A stretch of 64,000 nucleotides of DNA from Caldithrix sp964598255. GTDB lineage: Bacteria; Calditrichota; Calditrichia; Calditrichales; Calditrichaceae. Shown here piece by piece: positions 1 to 8,497 of the stretch. The notes beneath the pieces were generated by a model. The model was given only the letters and a program-made list of their open reading frames with translations. It did not search any database and was not told the origin of the DNA. Position numbers and translations under genes: made by a program. Position 1 is the stretch's first letter, and every line of letters starts with the position of its first letter. The stretch is from contig CAZRBA010000136.1 in NCBI GenBank assembly GCA_964598255.1, positions 62,001-126,000 of the forward strand, in the 5' to 3' direction.

Positions 1-503
1 AAAACCAAAACCAAACGCGCCACAAATCCGAAATAAAAATCAAGAGCTATATTGTTTTTTACATTCTCCGGCACCAGCCCCAGAAAAAAATCAAGCGCAA
101 ACGGAATGATGACAAAAAAAGCAAAAGCAGCTCCGACAATAAAACTGATCGTTGCAAAAAGGATGACCGGAACAACATAACGCCGTTCATTTTCCATTAA
201 CCCAGGTGCAACAAATGCCCAGATCTGATAAAAAATAACCGGCAGGGCAAAAATCACACCGGTAATAATGGCCAACTCCAGCTTAATAATAAAAACCGTT
301 TGTACTTTTAATACCTGCAACTGAAACTGATGTTTTAAATGGCGTGTGGAAAGTAATAAAAATTTAAGGATTTGATCTGAAAAGAAAAAGGCAATTATTG
401 TAAATACAACAACCGCAACGAGCGATTTTATAATCCGCCAGCGAAGTTCCTCTAAATGGTCGAGGAACGGCATTTCCACTTCTTGAATATTTTTTTTCTT
501 CAT
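1..503 (-). CDS. tatC: Sec-independent protein translocase TatC (3' end outside window)
   Basis: Integral membrane subunit of the twin-arginine translocase, which exports folded proteins across the inner membrane and forms the signal-peptide receptor. About 167 codons are visible; the C-terminal part lies beyond position 1. The N-terminus reads MKKKNIQEVEMPFLDHLEEL, matching the family's cytoplasmic 'hLeELR' signature. A first membrane helix follows at about residues 27-46, then a loop and a second helix at about 76-98, then the FVAPGLMENERRY segment (family motif F-P-L-E around the conserved Glu), then a third helix. The start at 503 is the only sensible ATG. An AGGAGG sequence sits 15 nt upstream, inside a hairpin. 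Neither tatA nor tatB is in the window. Confidence 0.93.
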   Translation of the reverse strand, partial: MKKKNIQEVEMPFLDHLEELRWRIIKSLVAVVVFTIIAFFFSDQILKFLLLSTRHLKHQFQLQVLKVQTVFIIKLELAIITGVIFALPVIFYQIWAFVAPGLMENERRYVVPVILFATISFIVGAAFAFFVIIPFALDFFLGLVPENVKNNIALDFYFGFVARLVLV

Positions 504-511
504 AGGTAGAT

Positions 512-541
512 AAAAGCGCCTCCTAAAACGGAGACGCTTTT
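512..541 (-). promoter_or_regulatory. Hairpin between glyA and tatC that contains the tatC Shine-Dalgarno sequence
   Basis: AAAAGCG/CGCTTTT and CTCC/GGAG arms close a six-base loop. Read on the minus strand the single mismatch becomes a G-U pair, so the stem is continuous there. The second arm contains AGGAGG (519-524), the only good ribosome-binding sequence before tatC. The run of T after the stem is short on the minus strand and longer on the plus strand. It may be a weak terminator after glyA or a structure limiting tatC translation; I cannot separate these. Confidence 0.5.
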
Positions 542-560
542 TTTCTGTGGTCTTTCGATG

Positions 561-1853
561 TTACAACGCGTAAATTTGAAAATGTTTGTTCAATTCTCGT
601 ATTTCAGCATTAACCTTTTTGGCTTCTTCTTCATCATCAATATTCGAAAGTACGCGGTCGATAAATCCTGCGATTATTTTCATTTCCGCTTCTTTCATTC
701 CTTTTGTCGTCAAAGCAGGTGTCCCTATGCGGATTCCGCTGGTAACAAAAGGACTTTTCGTATCGAACGGTACCATATTTTTATTAACCGTTATGCCCGC
801 TGTATGTAATGCATTTTCGGCCGCTTTTCCGGTAATGTTTTTTGAGGTTAAATCAACCAAAAAAACATGGTTGTCTGTTCCGCCGGAAACAATATCATAT
901 CCTTTTTCAATTAATTCGTTGGCTAATGTTTGCGCATTTTTAACGATTTGTTTGGCATATTCTTTGAATTCCGGCTTTAATGCTTCACCAAAGGCCACTG
1001 CCTTGGCCGCAATTATATGCATTAACGGCCCGCCTTGAATGCCCGGCATAACATTACTGTCAATAATTTCAGACATCATTTTCACTCGTCCTGATTTCGG
1101 AGCCACAATGCCCATTTTATTTTCGCTATCTTTACCAACCATAATCATACCGCCTCGGGGGCCACGTAGTGTTTTATGTGTGGTAGAGGTTACAACATCA
1201 CAATACGGAATAGGGCTTGGATGCACACCTGCTGCAATCAATCCTGCCGGATGCGCCACATCGGCAAATAAAACAGCGCCTACTTCATCGGCTATTTCTC
1301 TGAATTTGTCAAATTCATAAAAACGTGAATAAGCGCTGGCTCCGACCACGATCATTTTCGGTTTATGTTCACGTGCCAACTTTGCCACTTCGTCCATATC
1401 AATACGACCCGTTTCTTTGCTTACCCCGTAAGGAACAAAGTTAAACAGCTTACCGGAAAAATTCACCGGCGAACCATGCGTTAAATGACCGCCATGAGCC
1501 AAATTCATGCCTAAAACCGTATCACCCGGCTTCAAATACGTAAAATAAACAGCCATATTAGCTTGCGACCCCGAATGAGGTTGGACGTTCACGTATTCGC
1601 AATTAAACAATTTTTTGGCTCTTTCTCTGGCAAGATTTTCAGCAATATCGACATTTTCGCACCCGCCATAATAACGATGTCCCGGATAACCCTCCGCGTA
1701 TTTATTGGTCATCACGGAACCGGCGGCCTCCAAAACCGCTTTGGAAACGAAATTTTCGGAAGCTATTAATTCCAGAGTATTGTTTTGCCTGTCCGTTTCT
1801 CTGGAAATAGCATCAAAAATTTCCGCATCGGCATTTTTTAATGTTTGCAACAT
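561..1853 (-). CDS. glyA: Serine hydroxymethyltransferase
   Basis: PLP-dependent cytosolic enzyme that interconverts serine and tetrahydrofolate with glycine and 5,10-methylene-tetrahydrofolate, the main source of one-carbon units. About 430 residues, normal for the family. Visible signatures: LELIASENF near the N-terminus, YAEGYPGHRYYGG, QPHSGSQAN, and the PLP-lysine segment TSTTHKTLRGPRGG with the lysine near residue 227. I chose the ATG at 1853 because GGGAG stands five bases upstream; an in-frame ATG at 1868 overlaps the rpiB stop and has no such site. It follows rpiB at the end of a minus-strand operon. Confidence 0.97.
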   Translation of the reverse strand: MLQTLKNADAEIFDAISRETDRQNNTLELIASENFVSKAVLEAAGSVMTNKYAEGYPGHRYYGGCENVDIAENLARERAKKLFNCEYVNVQPHSGSQANMAVYFTYLKPGDTVLGMNLAHGGHLTHGSPVNFSGKLFNFVPYGVSKETGRIDMDEVAKLAREHKPKMIVVGASAYSRFYEFDKFREIADEVGAVLFADVAHPAGLIAAGVHPSPIPYCDVVTSTTHKTLRGPRGGMIMVGKDSENKMGIVAPKSGRVKMMSEIIDSNVMPGIQGGPLMHIIAAKAVAFGEALKPEFKEYAKQIVKNAQTLANELIEKGYDIVSGGTDNHVFLVDLTSKNITGKAAENALHTAGITVNKNMVPFDTKSPFVTSGIRIGTPALTTKGMKEAEMKIIAGFIDRVLSNIDDEEEAKKVNAEIRELNKHFQIYAL

Positions 1854-1864
1854 ATTGTCTCCCA

Positions 1865-2305
1865 TCATAATCCGGTTAATTGACTGATGAGTTTAATGCG
1901 TTTTTCGTGGCGGCCACCTTCAAATGAAGTATTCAACCAAACGTCAACAATCTTCTTAGCCTCTTCTTCGGGAGTCAAACGGCCACCCATACAAAGTACA
2001 TTGGCATCATTGTGCTGTCTGGATAACTTTGCAGTTTGTTCATCGTACACTAATGCCGCTCGAATGCCTTTTATTTTATTGGCCGTAATGCTCATGCCGA
2101 TTCCGGTTCCGCAAATTAATATTCCCAAATCCGCATCACCATTTGCCACGGCCTGCCCTACTTTATAGGCATACTCCGGATAATCACAAGATTCTATTTT
2201 AAATGTACCGTAATCCTTAAAATCAATATTCTTGGATTTCAAAAATTCCTTAATCTGTTCTTTTAAATAATAACCCGCATGATCGGCTCCGATTGCTAAC
2301 TTCAC
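1865..2305 (-). CDS. rpiB: Ribose-5-phosphate isomerase B
   Basis: Interconverts ribose 5-phosphate and ribulose 5-phosphate in the pentose phosphate pathway. About 146 residues, the usual RpiB length. The family pattern is clear: KLAIGADHAGYYLK at the N-terminus, the catalytic-cysteine loop ILICGTGIGMSITANK, and RQHNDANVLCMGGR. A GTG start at 2305 is preferred over the ATG at 2329: AGGAG lies five bases before the GTG, the protein then begins where RpiB proteins begin, and overlap with the preceding TPR gene is avoided. It is often found beside glyA, as here. Confidence 0.94.
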   Translation of the reverse strand: MKLAIGADHAGYYLKEQIKEFLKSKNIDFKDYGTFKIESCDYPEYAYKVGQAVANGDADLGILICGTGIGMSITANKIKGIRAALVYDEQTAKLSRQHNDANVLCMGGRLTPEEEAKKIVDVWLNTSFEGGRHEKRIKLISQLTGL

Positions 2306-2313
2306 ATCTTCTC

Positions 2314-3594
2314 CTATTTGTTGATCCACTGATAGCAGGGCGATTTAATCTTATCGTTCTTATGCATAAACTGGTCTTCTTTTGTCGGAATAAACGGCTT
2401 TATAATTTCCTGTTTCTTTTTGGCCATACTTCTGAAAGCTGGATCTTTGGCCGCTCTGATATATTCGATATAAGCTTTTTTATACACCAGTTTATCTTCG
2501 TAAGAAGTTTCTTTACGTTTTGATTTTTCTTGACAATAGGGTACGGCCGATTCGTAAATAGAACCCATCATAATGTGGGCCAACCCATAACCTGGTTTGG
2601 CTTTTAATGCTTTGTAAACCCAATATTTTGCTTTGCCGAATTCATTGAGCGAGCGATAATTATCTGCTATTTTGAGCATAACATCCGCGTCGTTGGGCTT
2701 TAATTTAAGCGCTTTTTTATAATCGGCAATGGCTTTCCCGTATTCATTTAAGTTTTCGTATGCCTCAGCCCGTAAAAGTAAAGCTGCTTTGGTAGGCTTA
2801 GTGGTGATAATTTTATCTAACGGTGCCAATGCTCTTTTGTATTTGCCCGAACGCACTGCTACCTTTGCCGCTTTAAAGGCCAATTCCAAATTATTCGGTT
2901 CCTTTTGCCACGTTTTGAAACGGTAATCCAGATCAGCTCCTTCACCGTAAAAATAGGCTACAAACTGGGCCAACCGATCGTTTTCCTCCACATTGTTCGG
3001 ATCGAGCTTTACAACTTTTTCCTGAATCTTCACAGCACGTTCGTCGTCATTCTTAAAATACAAAAAAGCCAATGTCTTCAAATAATCGATATTGGTAGAA
3101 TCCTTTTTTACCAATGCTTCAAAATGAGGTATGGCACAACGAAATTTGCCTAAACGATTTTGTAAGGTTCCTGCATAATAATGCAAACGTAACATTTCCG
3201 GAAACATTTTCAATCCGCGATAACACACAATAAGCGTACTATCCACATTACCCTGTAAAAAATAGATATCTGCCAAACGGCGTACGGCTGCCTTTGCATA
3301 TTTAGAGCTATCGTGCAGAAAAACATTCCATAAGTAAGGTTTGGCGTCTTTATAATCTTGATTTTTATAATATTCGTATCCGAAATTAAATATCAGACGA
3401 ATATCCTGATTCAATGGTTTTTTCGCCAGGCTATCCCATGGAGTTGTCAGATTTTTAGGAATACAATTCGACTGGGTAGTATCCGCTTGGGTTTCCTCAT
3501 CCGTTAAAATTTCCTGCGAAAATGCAAAACTGGAAGTCATTAGCAAAATTAAAAGGCCCGTTATGCCACTCAATAGAAATTTGTTTTTTTTCAT
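2314..3594 (-). CDS. Secreted TPR-repeat protein
   Basis: 426 residues with a Sec signal peptide (MKKNKFLLSG, a hydrophobic stretch, then FAFSQ, cleavage near residue 26). The rest is helical TPR-type repeats: RLADIYFLQGNVDSTLIVCY, LAFLYFKNDDERAVKIQEKV and KAIADYKKALKLKPNDADVM are the clearest. The tail beyond about residue 350 is different in character, rich in Lys, and ends near CYQWINK. Such proteins usually serve as periplasmic scaffolds. It lies 26 bases after the barrel gene and 8 before rpiB, so it probably shares a transcript with both; the link with the barrel and the lipoprotein upstream suggests an envelope role. No specific function can be assigned. Confidence 0.8.
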   Translation of the reverse strand: MKKNKFLLSGITGLLILLMTSSFAFSQEILTDEETQADTTQSNCIPKNLTTPWDSLAKKPLNQDIRLIFNFGYEYYKNQDYKDAKPYLWNVFLHDSSKYAKAAVRRLADIYFLQGNVDSTLIVCYRGLKMFPEMLRLHYYAGTLQNRLGKFRCAIPHFEALVKKDSTNIDYLKTLAFLYFKNDDERAVKIQEKVVKLDPNNVEENDRLAQFVAYFYGEGADLDYRFKTWQKEPNNLELAFKAAKVAVRSGKYKRALAPLDKIITTKPTKAALLLRAEAYENLNEYGKAIADYKKALKLKPNDADVMLKIADNYRSLNEFGKAKYWVYKALKAKPGYGLAHIMMGSIYESAVPYCQEKSKRKETSYEDKLVYKKAYIEYIRAAKDPAFRSMAKKKQEIIKPFIPTKEDQFMHKNDKIKSPCYQWINK

Positions 3595-3619
3595 CTTTCA
3601 TACCTCCGTTAGCCTGTCG

Positions 3620-4816
3620 CTAATCTCCTAATTTAACAAACCATACTTCATTTGCATTAATTGTAATACCAAATTTAACAAATGTTTCCTGATATTCGTT
3701 TTGGCCTAAACTGCCCCGCCTTCCAACAATGGCCGAAAGATCGATGCGCGAACGAAACCTGGTTATGGGTAACGAAAGCCCCAACGAAACTCCGTATTCA
3801 TCGACCGTATTCCCCAAACTTCGATAATTTTGTCTACCATAAAAAATTCCGGCACGATAATCAAGTTTTTCTGAAAAACTAGTAAATAATTTATGGCTTT
3901 GACGTCTTTCAAACCCACCAGATAAACGAAAATACTTGGAAAATAATGTGGGATAGGTAACGTTTTCTACTTTAAAACCCTTTTCCCAATCCTGATAAAT
4001 GAAATCTAAACCCACTGATGACCTGCGATTTAAATTGTATTGAAAACCAGTTCCCCAAAAAGCAGGAATGGTTAACTTTTTAAGTTTGCTTTTATTGACC
4101 TCTGTTGAGCGCGTTTGCGGTTTAATGCGTACGCGTAAGGTATACGAAGGTTTAAATATTAAACCTATACTCAAATTTTTACGGGGTTTAAAATAGGTAC
4201 TTAAAATTGCTGCATTGCCATAATAACGATATTGGTAATCAAACGTAAAAGGGTTTTGCGTGTCTTGTAATTCAATCCGGAAAGATCTGGTAATTTCTCC
4301 GAAATGATAAACATATGAAACACCGAAACGAATACGAGGATTTAACGCATAGGATACATTAAAATACCCGTAGCTTGTTCCGCCTTTTAAAAGAACATAT
4401 TTGTCAAGCGCACCTTCGGCTTGCTTCATACTTTGTTCCACCGTGGTTGCAGGCTGAATGCCAACCCCGAAAACCAACTTTTTCTTTAATACCGGAATCC
4501 CTAAAAATCCGCCTTGAAAATTGGCATTATCATTAAACAGATCATTTTTGGTTGCACTTTTGGCAAATGCACCCGTGTATCCCAAACGCAAACCATAAGT
4601 AGGATGAGATACCACGGTCCAAGTGGAAAAATTGACAAAATTAAGGCGCAAAGAATCGCTGTTCCCTATTTCAAAACCGCGCCCGAATCCGGCATAGGAA
4701 TACGGTAAATCGATTACACCCAACGTGTAGTCATTAATGCCGAAAATACTCTCTCCGGCTAAACTAACGGCAACGGAAATTAAAATAGCGATAATTGTTA
4801 TTTTTAATGTCTGCAT
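3620..4816 (-). CDS. Outer-membrane beta-barrel protein, FadL/OmpP1-like
   Basis: 398 residues with a signal peptide ending near VSLAG. The body has alternating polar and hydrophobic residues typical of transmembrane beta strands (for example RFGVSYVYHFGEITRSFRIEL, NLSIGLIFKPSYTLRVRI, SSVGLDFIYQDW) and ends in a strand reaching KFGITINANEVWFVKLGD. The N-terminal pattern, with SIFGINDYTLG and AGFGRGFEIGNSDSLRLNFVN, recalls the OmpP1/FadL/PorQ group. The ATG directly abuts the stop of the upstream lipoprotein gene, so translation is probably coupled. Substrate unknown. Confidence 0.7.
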   Translation of the reverse strand: MQTLKITIIAILISVAVSLAGESIFGINDYTLGVIDLPYSYAGFGRGFEIGNSDSLRLNFVNFSTWTVVSHPTYGLRLGYTGAFAKSATKNDLFNDNANFQGGFLGIPVLKKKLVFGVGIQPATTVEQSMKQAEGALDKYVLLKGGTSYGYFNVSYALNPRIRFGVSYVYHFGEITRSFRIELQDTQNPFTFDYQYRYYGNAAILSTYFKPRKNLSIGLIFKPSYTLRVRIKPQTRSTEVNKSKLKKLTIPAFWGTGFQYNLNRRSSVGLDFIYQDWEKGFKVENVTYPTLFSKYFRLSGGFERRQSHKLFTSFSEKLDYRAGIFYGRQNYRSLGNTVDEYGVSLGLSLPITRFRSRIDLSAIVGRRGSLGQNEYQETFVKFGITINANEVWFVKLGD

Positions 4817-6061
4817 TTAAAAACCTTCACTTTTTACCGTATAATAGCGAATACGCATTTGTACGCCTTTTTCGAGAATCGACTTGATTCGTCTCACCGA
4901 AATGTCGTTACGCTCGTTTTGATATTGCAACATAAACCAAGGAGAATCGAATTTTCCGTTTAAGTAATTTTGGACAAACCCATTACCAAAACGTATTTGA
5001 TCTGTTTCGGTTGTGAAATGGAGCATCCCTTCACTGGCATAAATACTGTAATTGTAATAGGTATTGCTTTTAAAAATGGAATCGATTTCCGCCTCTTGTC
5101 CGTTTTGTCCGATGGAATTTACCATCCGCAAATAATAATGATCCGGATGATCCCCGTTGCTAAGCCGATTTTCCAGATTCGGATCATAAAAATCAACATC
5201 CTTGATTTCGAACATTAAATCCGCACTGTAAATCATGCTGGAAGGTGGCAAATTTTTAAGTGAATCAAAACGTACAAAAATGCGGCATCCAATACCCGAA
5301 GCAACAATTAAATCTTTATCTTTTTCAGCCAGAGAAAAAACGCTTTGCGGATCGTCAATATTATAATCGAAAATCGTTGGTGCAATACCAATATTTGTCG
5401 TATCATGAACCACCGAATCCTGAGTGAAAATTTTCCGGTAAACCAATTTGGGCCATAATTCCGGATCGGCCGTATAAAAATTGGTAAATTCCGCAATAAA
5501 AGCGCTTTGATCATCTGCAGGCGTAATAAACAACCCCTTGTTATCTTCTTTGTCCTGCACCCAATTGTTAAAAACTTCCTGCGGAATGGAAATTTTAACT
5601 GCGTTCGAATCGTCCGCATCCAAAGTAATGGATTCGAATGGTGCCGGTGGTTGATATTGATGCCATTCCGGAAGAATATTAACAGAATCGTTCCAGGCTC
5701 GGTCCGGAACCGAAATATTCACCGTCATTTGTTGCGCATCTTTGCCCAAAGTATGTTGGCGATAAAGAATAACATAAACGGAATCAAACGTTACGTTAGA
5801 ATCGAGAGGCATACGGGTGAAATGAATCAAAAAGGAAGCCTTGAAACCTTGAAAGGAACCCACGGAAAACTTTTCTGCGGCGTGTGTTAACACATAAGGA
5901 TCGATGACAAAAAATGCGCTATCCGCAGAAATAGTCGTATCAACAAATGTCCCGAAATTATTGATGGCACCAAATTCCTTTGGCGGTTCAATAGGATTTA
6001 ATTTTTGGCATGCAATTATAAATCCGCTAAAAAGTAGAAATCCGATTAAAATTTTTTTCAT
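4817..6061 (-). CDS. Putative lipoprotein of unknown function
   Basis: 414 residues. MKKILIGFLLFSGFIIACQK is a lipoprotein signal with a lipobox and Cys18. The remainder looks all-beta: a region at about 60-200 with FDSVYVILYRQ, WNDSV and KISIPQEVFNNWVQ resembles DNRLRE/CBM-like jelly-roll modules in which several Trp and Asp residues recur. That resemblance is an impression and not a firm family call. It is the first gene of the lipoprotein-barrel-TPR-rpiB-glyA run. A surface or periplasmic binding role with the downstream barrel is a guess from context. Confidence 0.6.
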   Translation of the reverse strand: MKKILIGFLLFSGFIIACQKLNPIEPPKEFGAINNFGTFVDTTISADSAFFVIDPYVLTHAAEKFSVGSFQGFKASFLIHFTRMPLDSNVTFDSVYVILYRQHTLGKDAQQMTVNISVPDRAWNDSVNILPEWHQYQPPAPFESITLDADDSNAVKISIPQEVFNNWVQDKEDNKGLFITPADDQSAFIAEFTNFYTADPELWPKLVYRKIFTQDSVVHDTTNIGIAPTIFDYNIDDPQSVFSLAEKDKDLIVASGIGCRIFVRFDSLKNLPPSSMIYSADLMFEIKDVDFYDPNLENRLSNGDHPDHYYLRMVNSIGQNGQEAEIDSIFKSNTYYNYSIYASEGMLHFTTETDQIRFGNGFVQNYLNGKFDSPWFMLQYQNERNDISVRRIKSILEKGVQMRIRYYTVKSEGF

Positions 6062-6118
6062 CGCAACCCGCTCTTCCTTAAATAAAGTGCGTAAATATAA
6101 CGATAAGCGCCACGTCTG

Positions 6119-6700
6119 TCAATTAGCACATTTGTCTAAATGAACGATTGTCTGGGCCGCTTGTAAAATATTGTTAAAAACAAATGTGGGCTTATTAGGA
6201 AAAGCCCCTTTTCTCCTTACATACTCTCCGATACCATAACCAGTCAGAACAAATGCCGAACGTATTTTTGCCCGATGCGCCAGCTCAATATCCGAATCTC
6301 GATCGCCAATCACAAACGATTGATCAAGATCAATATCAAATTCACTAACTGCTTTTTCGATCATGCCGGTCTTTGGCTTACGGCAGACACAATCTTTTAG
6401 ATAAACGCCCTTTCCTTCCTTTGGATGGTGCGGGCAATAGTACAATCGATCGATTTTGGCGCCCAGCTTTTCAAAATTCCGTAACATCCGGTCGTGCATG
6501 TCATTAAGCATATCTTCGCTTAAATAGCCTTTGGCAACCCCCGCTTGATTTGTAACGATAATAATCTTAAAATTTGCTTTGCGAAACAAACGAATTGCTT
6601 CCACCGCAAAAGGAAAAATTCGAATCCTGCTAAAATGGTTAATATAACCCATTTGCTCAATAATAGTTCCGTCACGATCCAGAAACACGGCCTTGGTCAC
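6119..6700 (-). CDS. gmhB: HAD-family phosphatase, D-glycero-D-manno-heptose 1,7-bisphosphate 7-phosphatase type
   Basis: 193 residues with the HAD motifs in order: AVFLDRDGTI (nucleophile and acid Asp), IIIVTNQAG (motif II), CRKPKTGM (motif III Lys) and FVIGDRDSDIELAHRA (motif IV). The YYCPHHP...CVCRKP zinc loop places it in the GmhB/histidinol-phosphatase group, not generic HAD. GmhB removes the C7 phosphate in ADP-heptose synthesis for LPS inner core. No other heptose gene is nearby, so the exact substrate remains uncertain; histidinol phosphate is the main alternative. Confidence 0.82.
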   Translation of the reverse strand: MTKAVFLDRDGTIIEQMGYINHFSRIRIFPFAVEAIRLFRKANFKIIIVTNQAGVAKGYLSEDMLNDMHDRMLRNFEKLGAKIDRLYYCPHHPKEGKGVYLKDCVCRKPKTGMIEKAVSEFDIDLDQSFVIGDRDSDIELAHRAKIRSAFVLTGYGIGEYVRRKGAFPNKPTFVFNNILQAAQTIVHLDKCAN

Positions 6701-6737
6701 ACGAATTGCACCTCTTTTTAGATCAGCCCAAAATAAA

Positions 6738-6771
6738 AAGTTTTCTGCACCTAAAACGGAACAGAAAACTT
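6738..6771 (-). terminator. Rho-independent terminator after glgA
   Basis: Perfect ten-base arms AAGTTTTCTG and CAGAAAACTT with a 14-base loop. On the minus strand the stem runs into TTTATTTT. It lies between the glgA stop and the gmhB start. Confidence 0.7.
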
Positions 6772-6799
6772 CTATTAATCGTCCTTTAAAATAATGGGA

Positions 6800-8302
6800 T
6801 TACACAATTCCATCCAATTCACCGCTATCATTTAATAAGCGATCGAAAATTTCAAGATATCGTTTGGCAGCATAATCCCAAGAAAAATCTTCTTCCATTA
6901 TGCGCTGCTGTAACTCTTTCCATTTCTCTTTATCCTGATAATAGTCCAAGGCACGCTTCACGGCTTTTAAGGTTGCCTGCGGCGTTAATTCTTCAATAAT
7001 AAAGCCTGTTCCTTCTCCGCTTTTCTCATCGATGTCTTCCACGGAATCGAACAACCCGCCTACTGCCGAAACAATGGGAACCGTACCGTAGCGCATACTG
7101 TAAATTTGATTTAGTCCGCAGGGTTCATACCTGGACGGCATTAAAAACATATCGCTTCCTGCTTCGATTAAATGGGCCATTTTTTCATCGTAAGTAATAC
7201 TCACACTAACCTGATCCGGATATTTGCGCGCATATTGTAAAAACTTTTCGGCCAAATCGCGATCTCCGTCTCCGTGAATCACCAGCTTGACTTTCTCTTT
7301 AATCAAATCGTCCATTATATCGGCAATTAAATCAAAACCCTTTTGAGGGGTGAGCTTGGAAATCATTCCGATAACCGGTACATCGGGTTCGTATTTCATC
7401 CCAAGCCGCATAAGCAATGCTTTTTTGTTCTCTTCTTTGTTGGTTAAATCTTCCTTCGAATAATGGTAAGGAATATATTTGTCTTTTTCCGGAGTCCAAA
7501 TGCCATAATCGACCCCATTCAAAATACCCTCAAATTTATCGCCTTTTTCCTCCAATATGGGCCCGAAGCCAAACCCCACTTCATCATTGGTTAAAATTTC
7601 ATGGGCGTACGTCTCTGAAACCGTTGTAATAAAATCGGAAAAATAAATCGCTGCTTTGGTTAAATTGAGTTTACTATCCTTAAAAAACATTCCGCCTTCT
7701 TTGACCTGACTTTTGTCAAAATCTATTTTCTCGGCAAGCTCTACATCCAGTTCCCCTTGATTGGTTAAATTATGGATGGTATAAACCGTTTTTATTCCCT
7801 TAAAAAAGGGATCGCCCTGATAGATGGTCTTTAAATACACCGGTACATAGGCCGTTTGCCAATCATTACAATGAATGATATCCGGTTGCCAAGATAATTT
7901 TTTCAACGTTTCAATTACCGCTCTGGAAAAAAAGGCAAAACGAATCCCATTATCTTCGTACGGTTTGTTCGTTTTGGGATCATTGTAAATGCCCGGGCGA
8001 TTAAAGAAGTCACCTACTTCAATAAAATAAACCTGTACTTTGCTATCGGGCAAAAAGGCCGATTTAACCGAGGCCATAACCGTTTGACCGTTTACGGTCA
8101 CCGGTATTTCCCGCAAACGGATCACTTCGCGCAGAACATATTTTCTTTCATTAATAAATTTATATTTAGGGATCATTAAACGGACTTCTTGATTAAGGTT
8201 TTTAAAGGCCTTGGGCAAAGCACCCGTTACATCGGCCAACCCACCTGCAATTGCAAACGGTGAAACTTCGCTGGCTAAATAAAGTATTTTAAACTGTTTC
8301 AT
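6800..8302 (-). CDS. glgA: Glycogen (starch) synthase, GT5 family
   Basis: Transfers glucose from a nucleotide sugar (usually ADP-glucose) to the non-reducing end of alpha-1,4-glucan. 500 residues, normal length. Visible: N-terminal LYLASEVSPF then AGGLADVTGALPK, IIHCNDWQTAY, TIHNLTNQG, the second-domain HGDGDRDLAEKF, and the C-terminal MPSRYEPCGLNQIYSMRYGT with the catalytic/phosphate-binding EPCGL and GT..V..VGGL. Odd point: the KxGGL loop, whose Lys contacts the sugar nucleotide in characterised enzymes, reads A-I-A-G-G-L, so Lys is replaced by Ile at about residue 18. It stands alone between its terminator and the antiporter pair. No glgB or glgC is in the window. Confidence 0.93.
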   Translation of the reverse strand: MKQFKILYLASEVSPFAIAGGLADVTGALPKAFKNLNQEVRLMIPKYKFINERKYVLREVIRLREIPVTVNGQTVMASVKSAFLPDSKVQVYFIEVGDFFNRPGIYNDPKTNKPYEDNGIRFAFFSRAVIETLKKLSWQPDIIHCNDWQTAYVPVYLKTIYQGDPFFKGIKTVYTIHNLTNQGELDVELAEKIDFDKSQVKEGGMFFKDSKLNLTKAAIYFSDFITTVSETYAHEILTNDEVGFGFGPILEEKGDKFEGILNGVDYGIWTPEKDKYIPYHYSKEDLTNKEENKKALLMRLGMKYEPDVPVIGMISKLTPQKGFDLIADIMDDLIKEKVKLVIHGDGDRDLAEKFLQYARKYPDQVSVSITYDEKMAHLIEAGSDMFLMPSRYEPCGLNQIYSMRYGTVPIVSAVGGLFDSVEDIDEKSGEGTGFIIEELTPQATLKAVKRALDYYQDKEKWKELQQRIMEEDFSWDYAAKRYLEIFDRLLNDSGELDGIV

Positions 8303-8497
8303 AGATCCCCCAAAGTATCGTCGAATTCATTAATCCGAGGAATAGAATATAACTTATTTATTTTCCTAAATTTAATCATTTTTCGCAATTTTATCAAAAA
8401 AATTATGGAAAAAGGTAAACGCGTTAGATTTTTTATGGTATTATCTTTTCAACTTTAAACTGGTTTTTACGAATTTTTTTTGCATTTTTTACTTTAC

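Noticed and set aside
561..1853. Several long open frames on the plus strand opposite glyA (and similar opposite gyrB, gyrA and others)
   Set aside because: They mirror the codon pattern of the real gene, lack ribosome-binding sites and show no family features.
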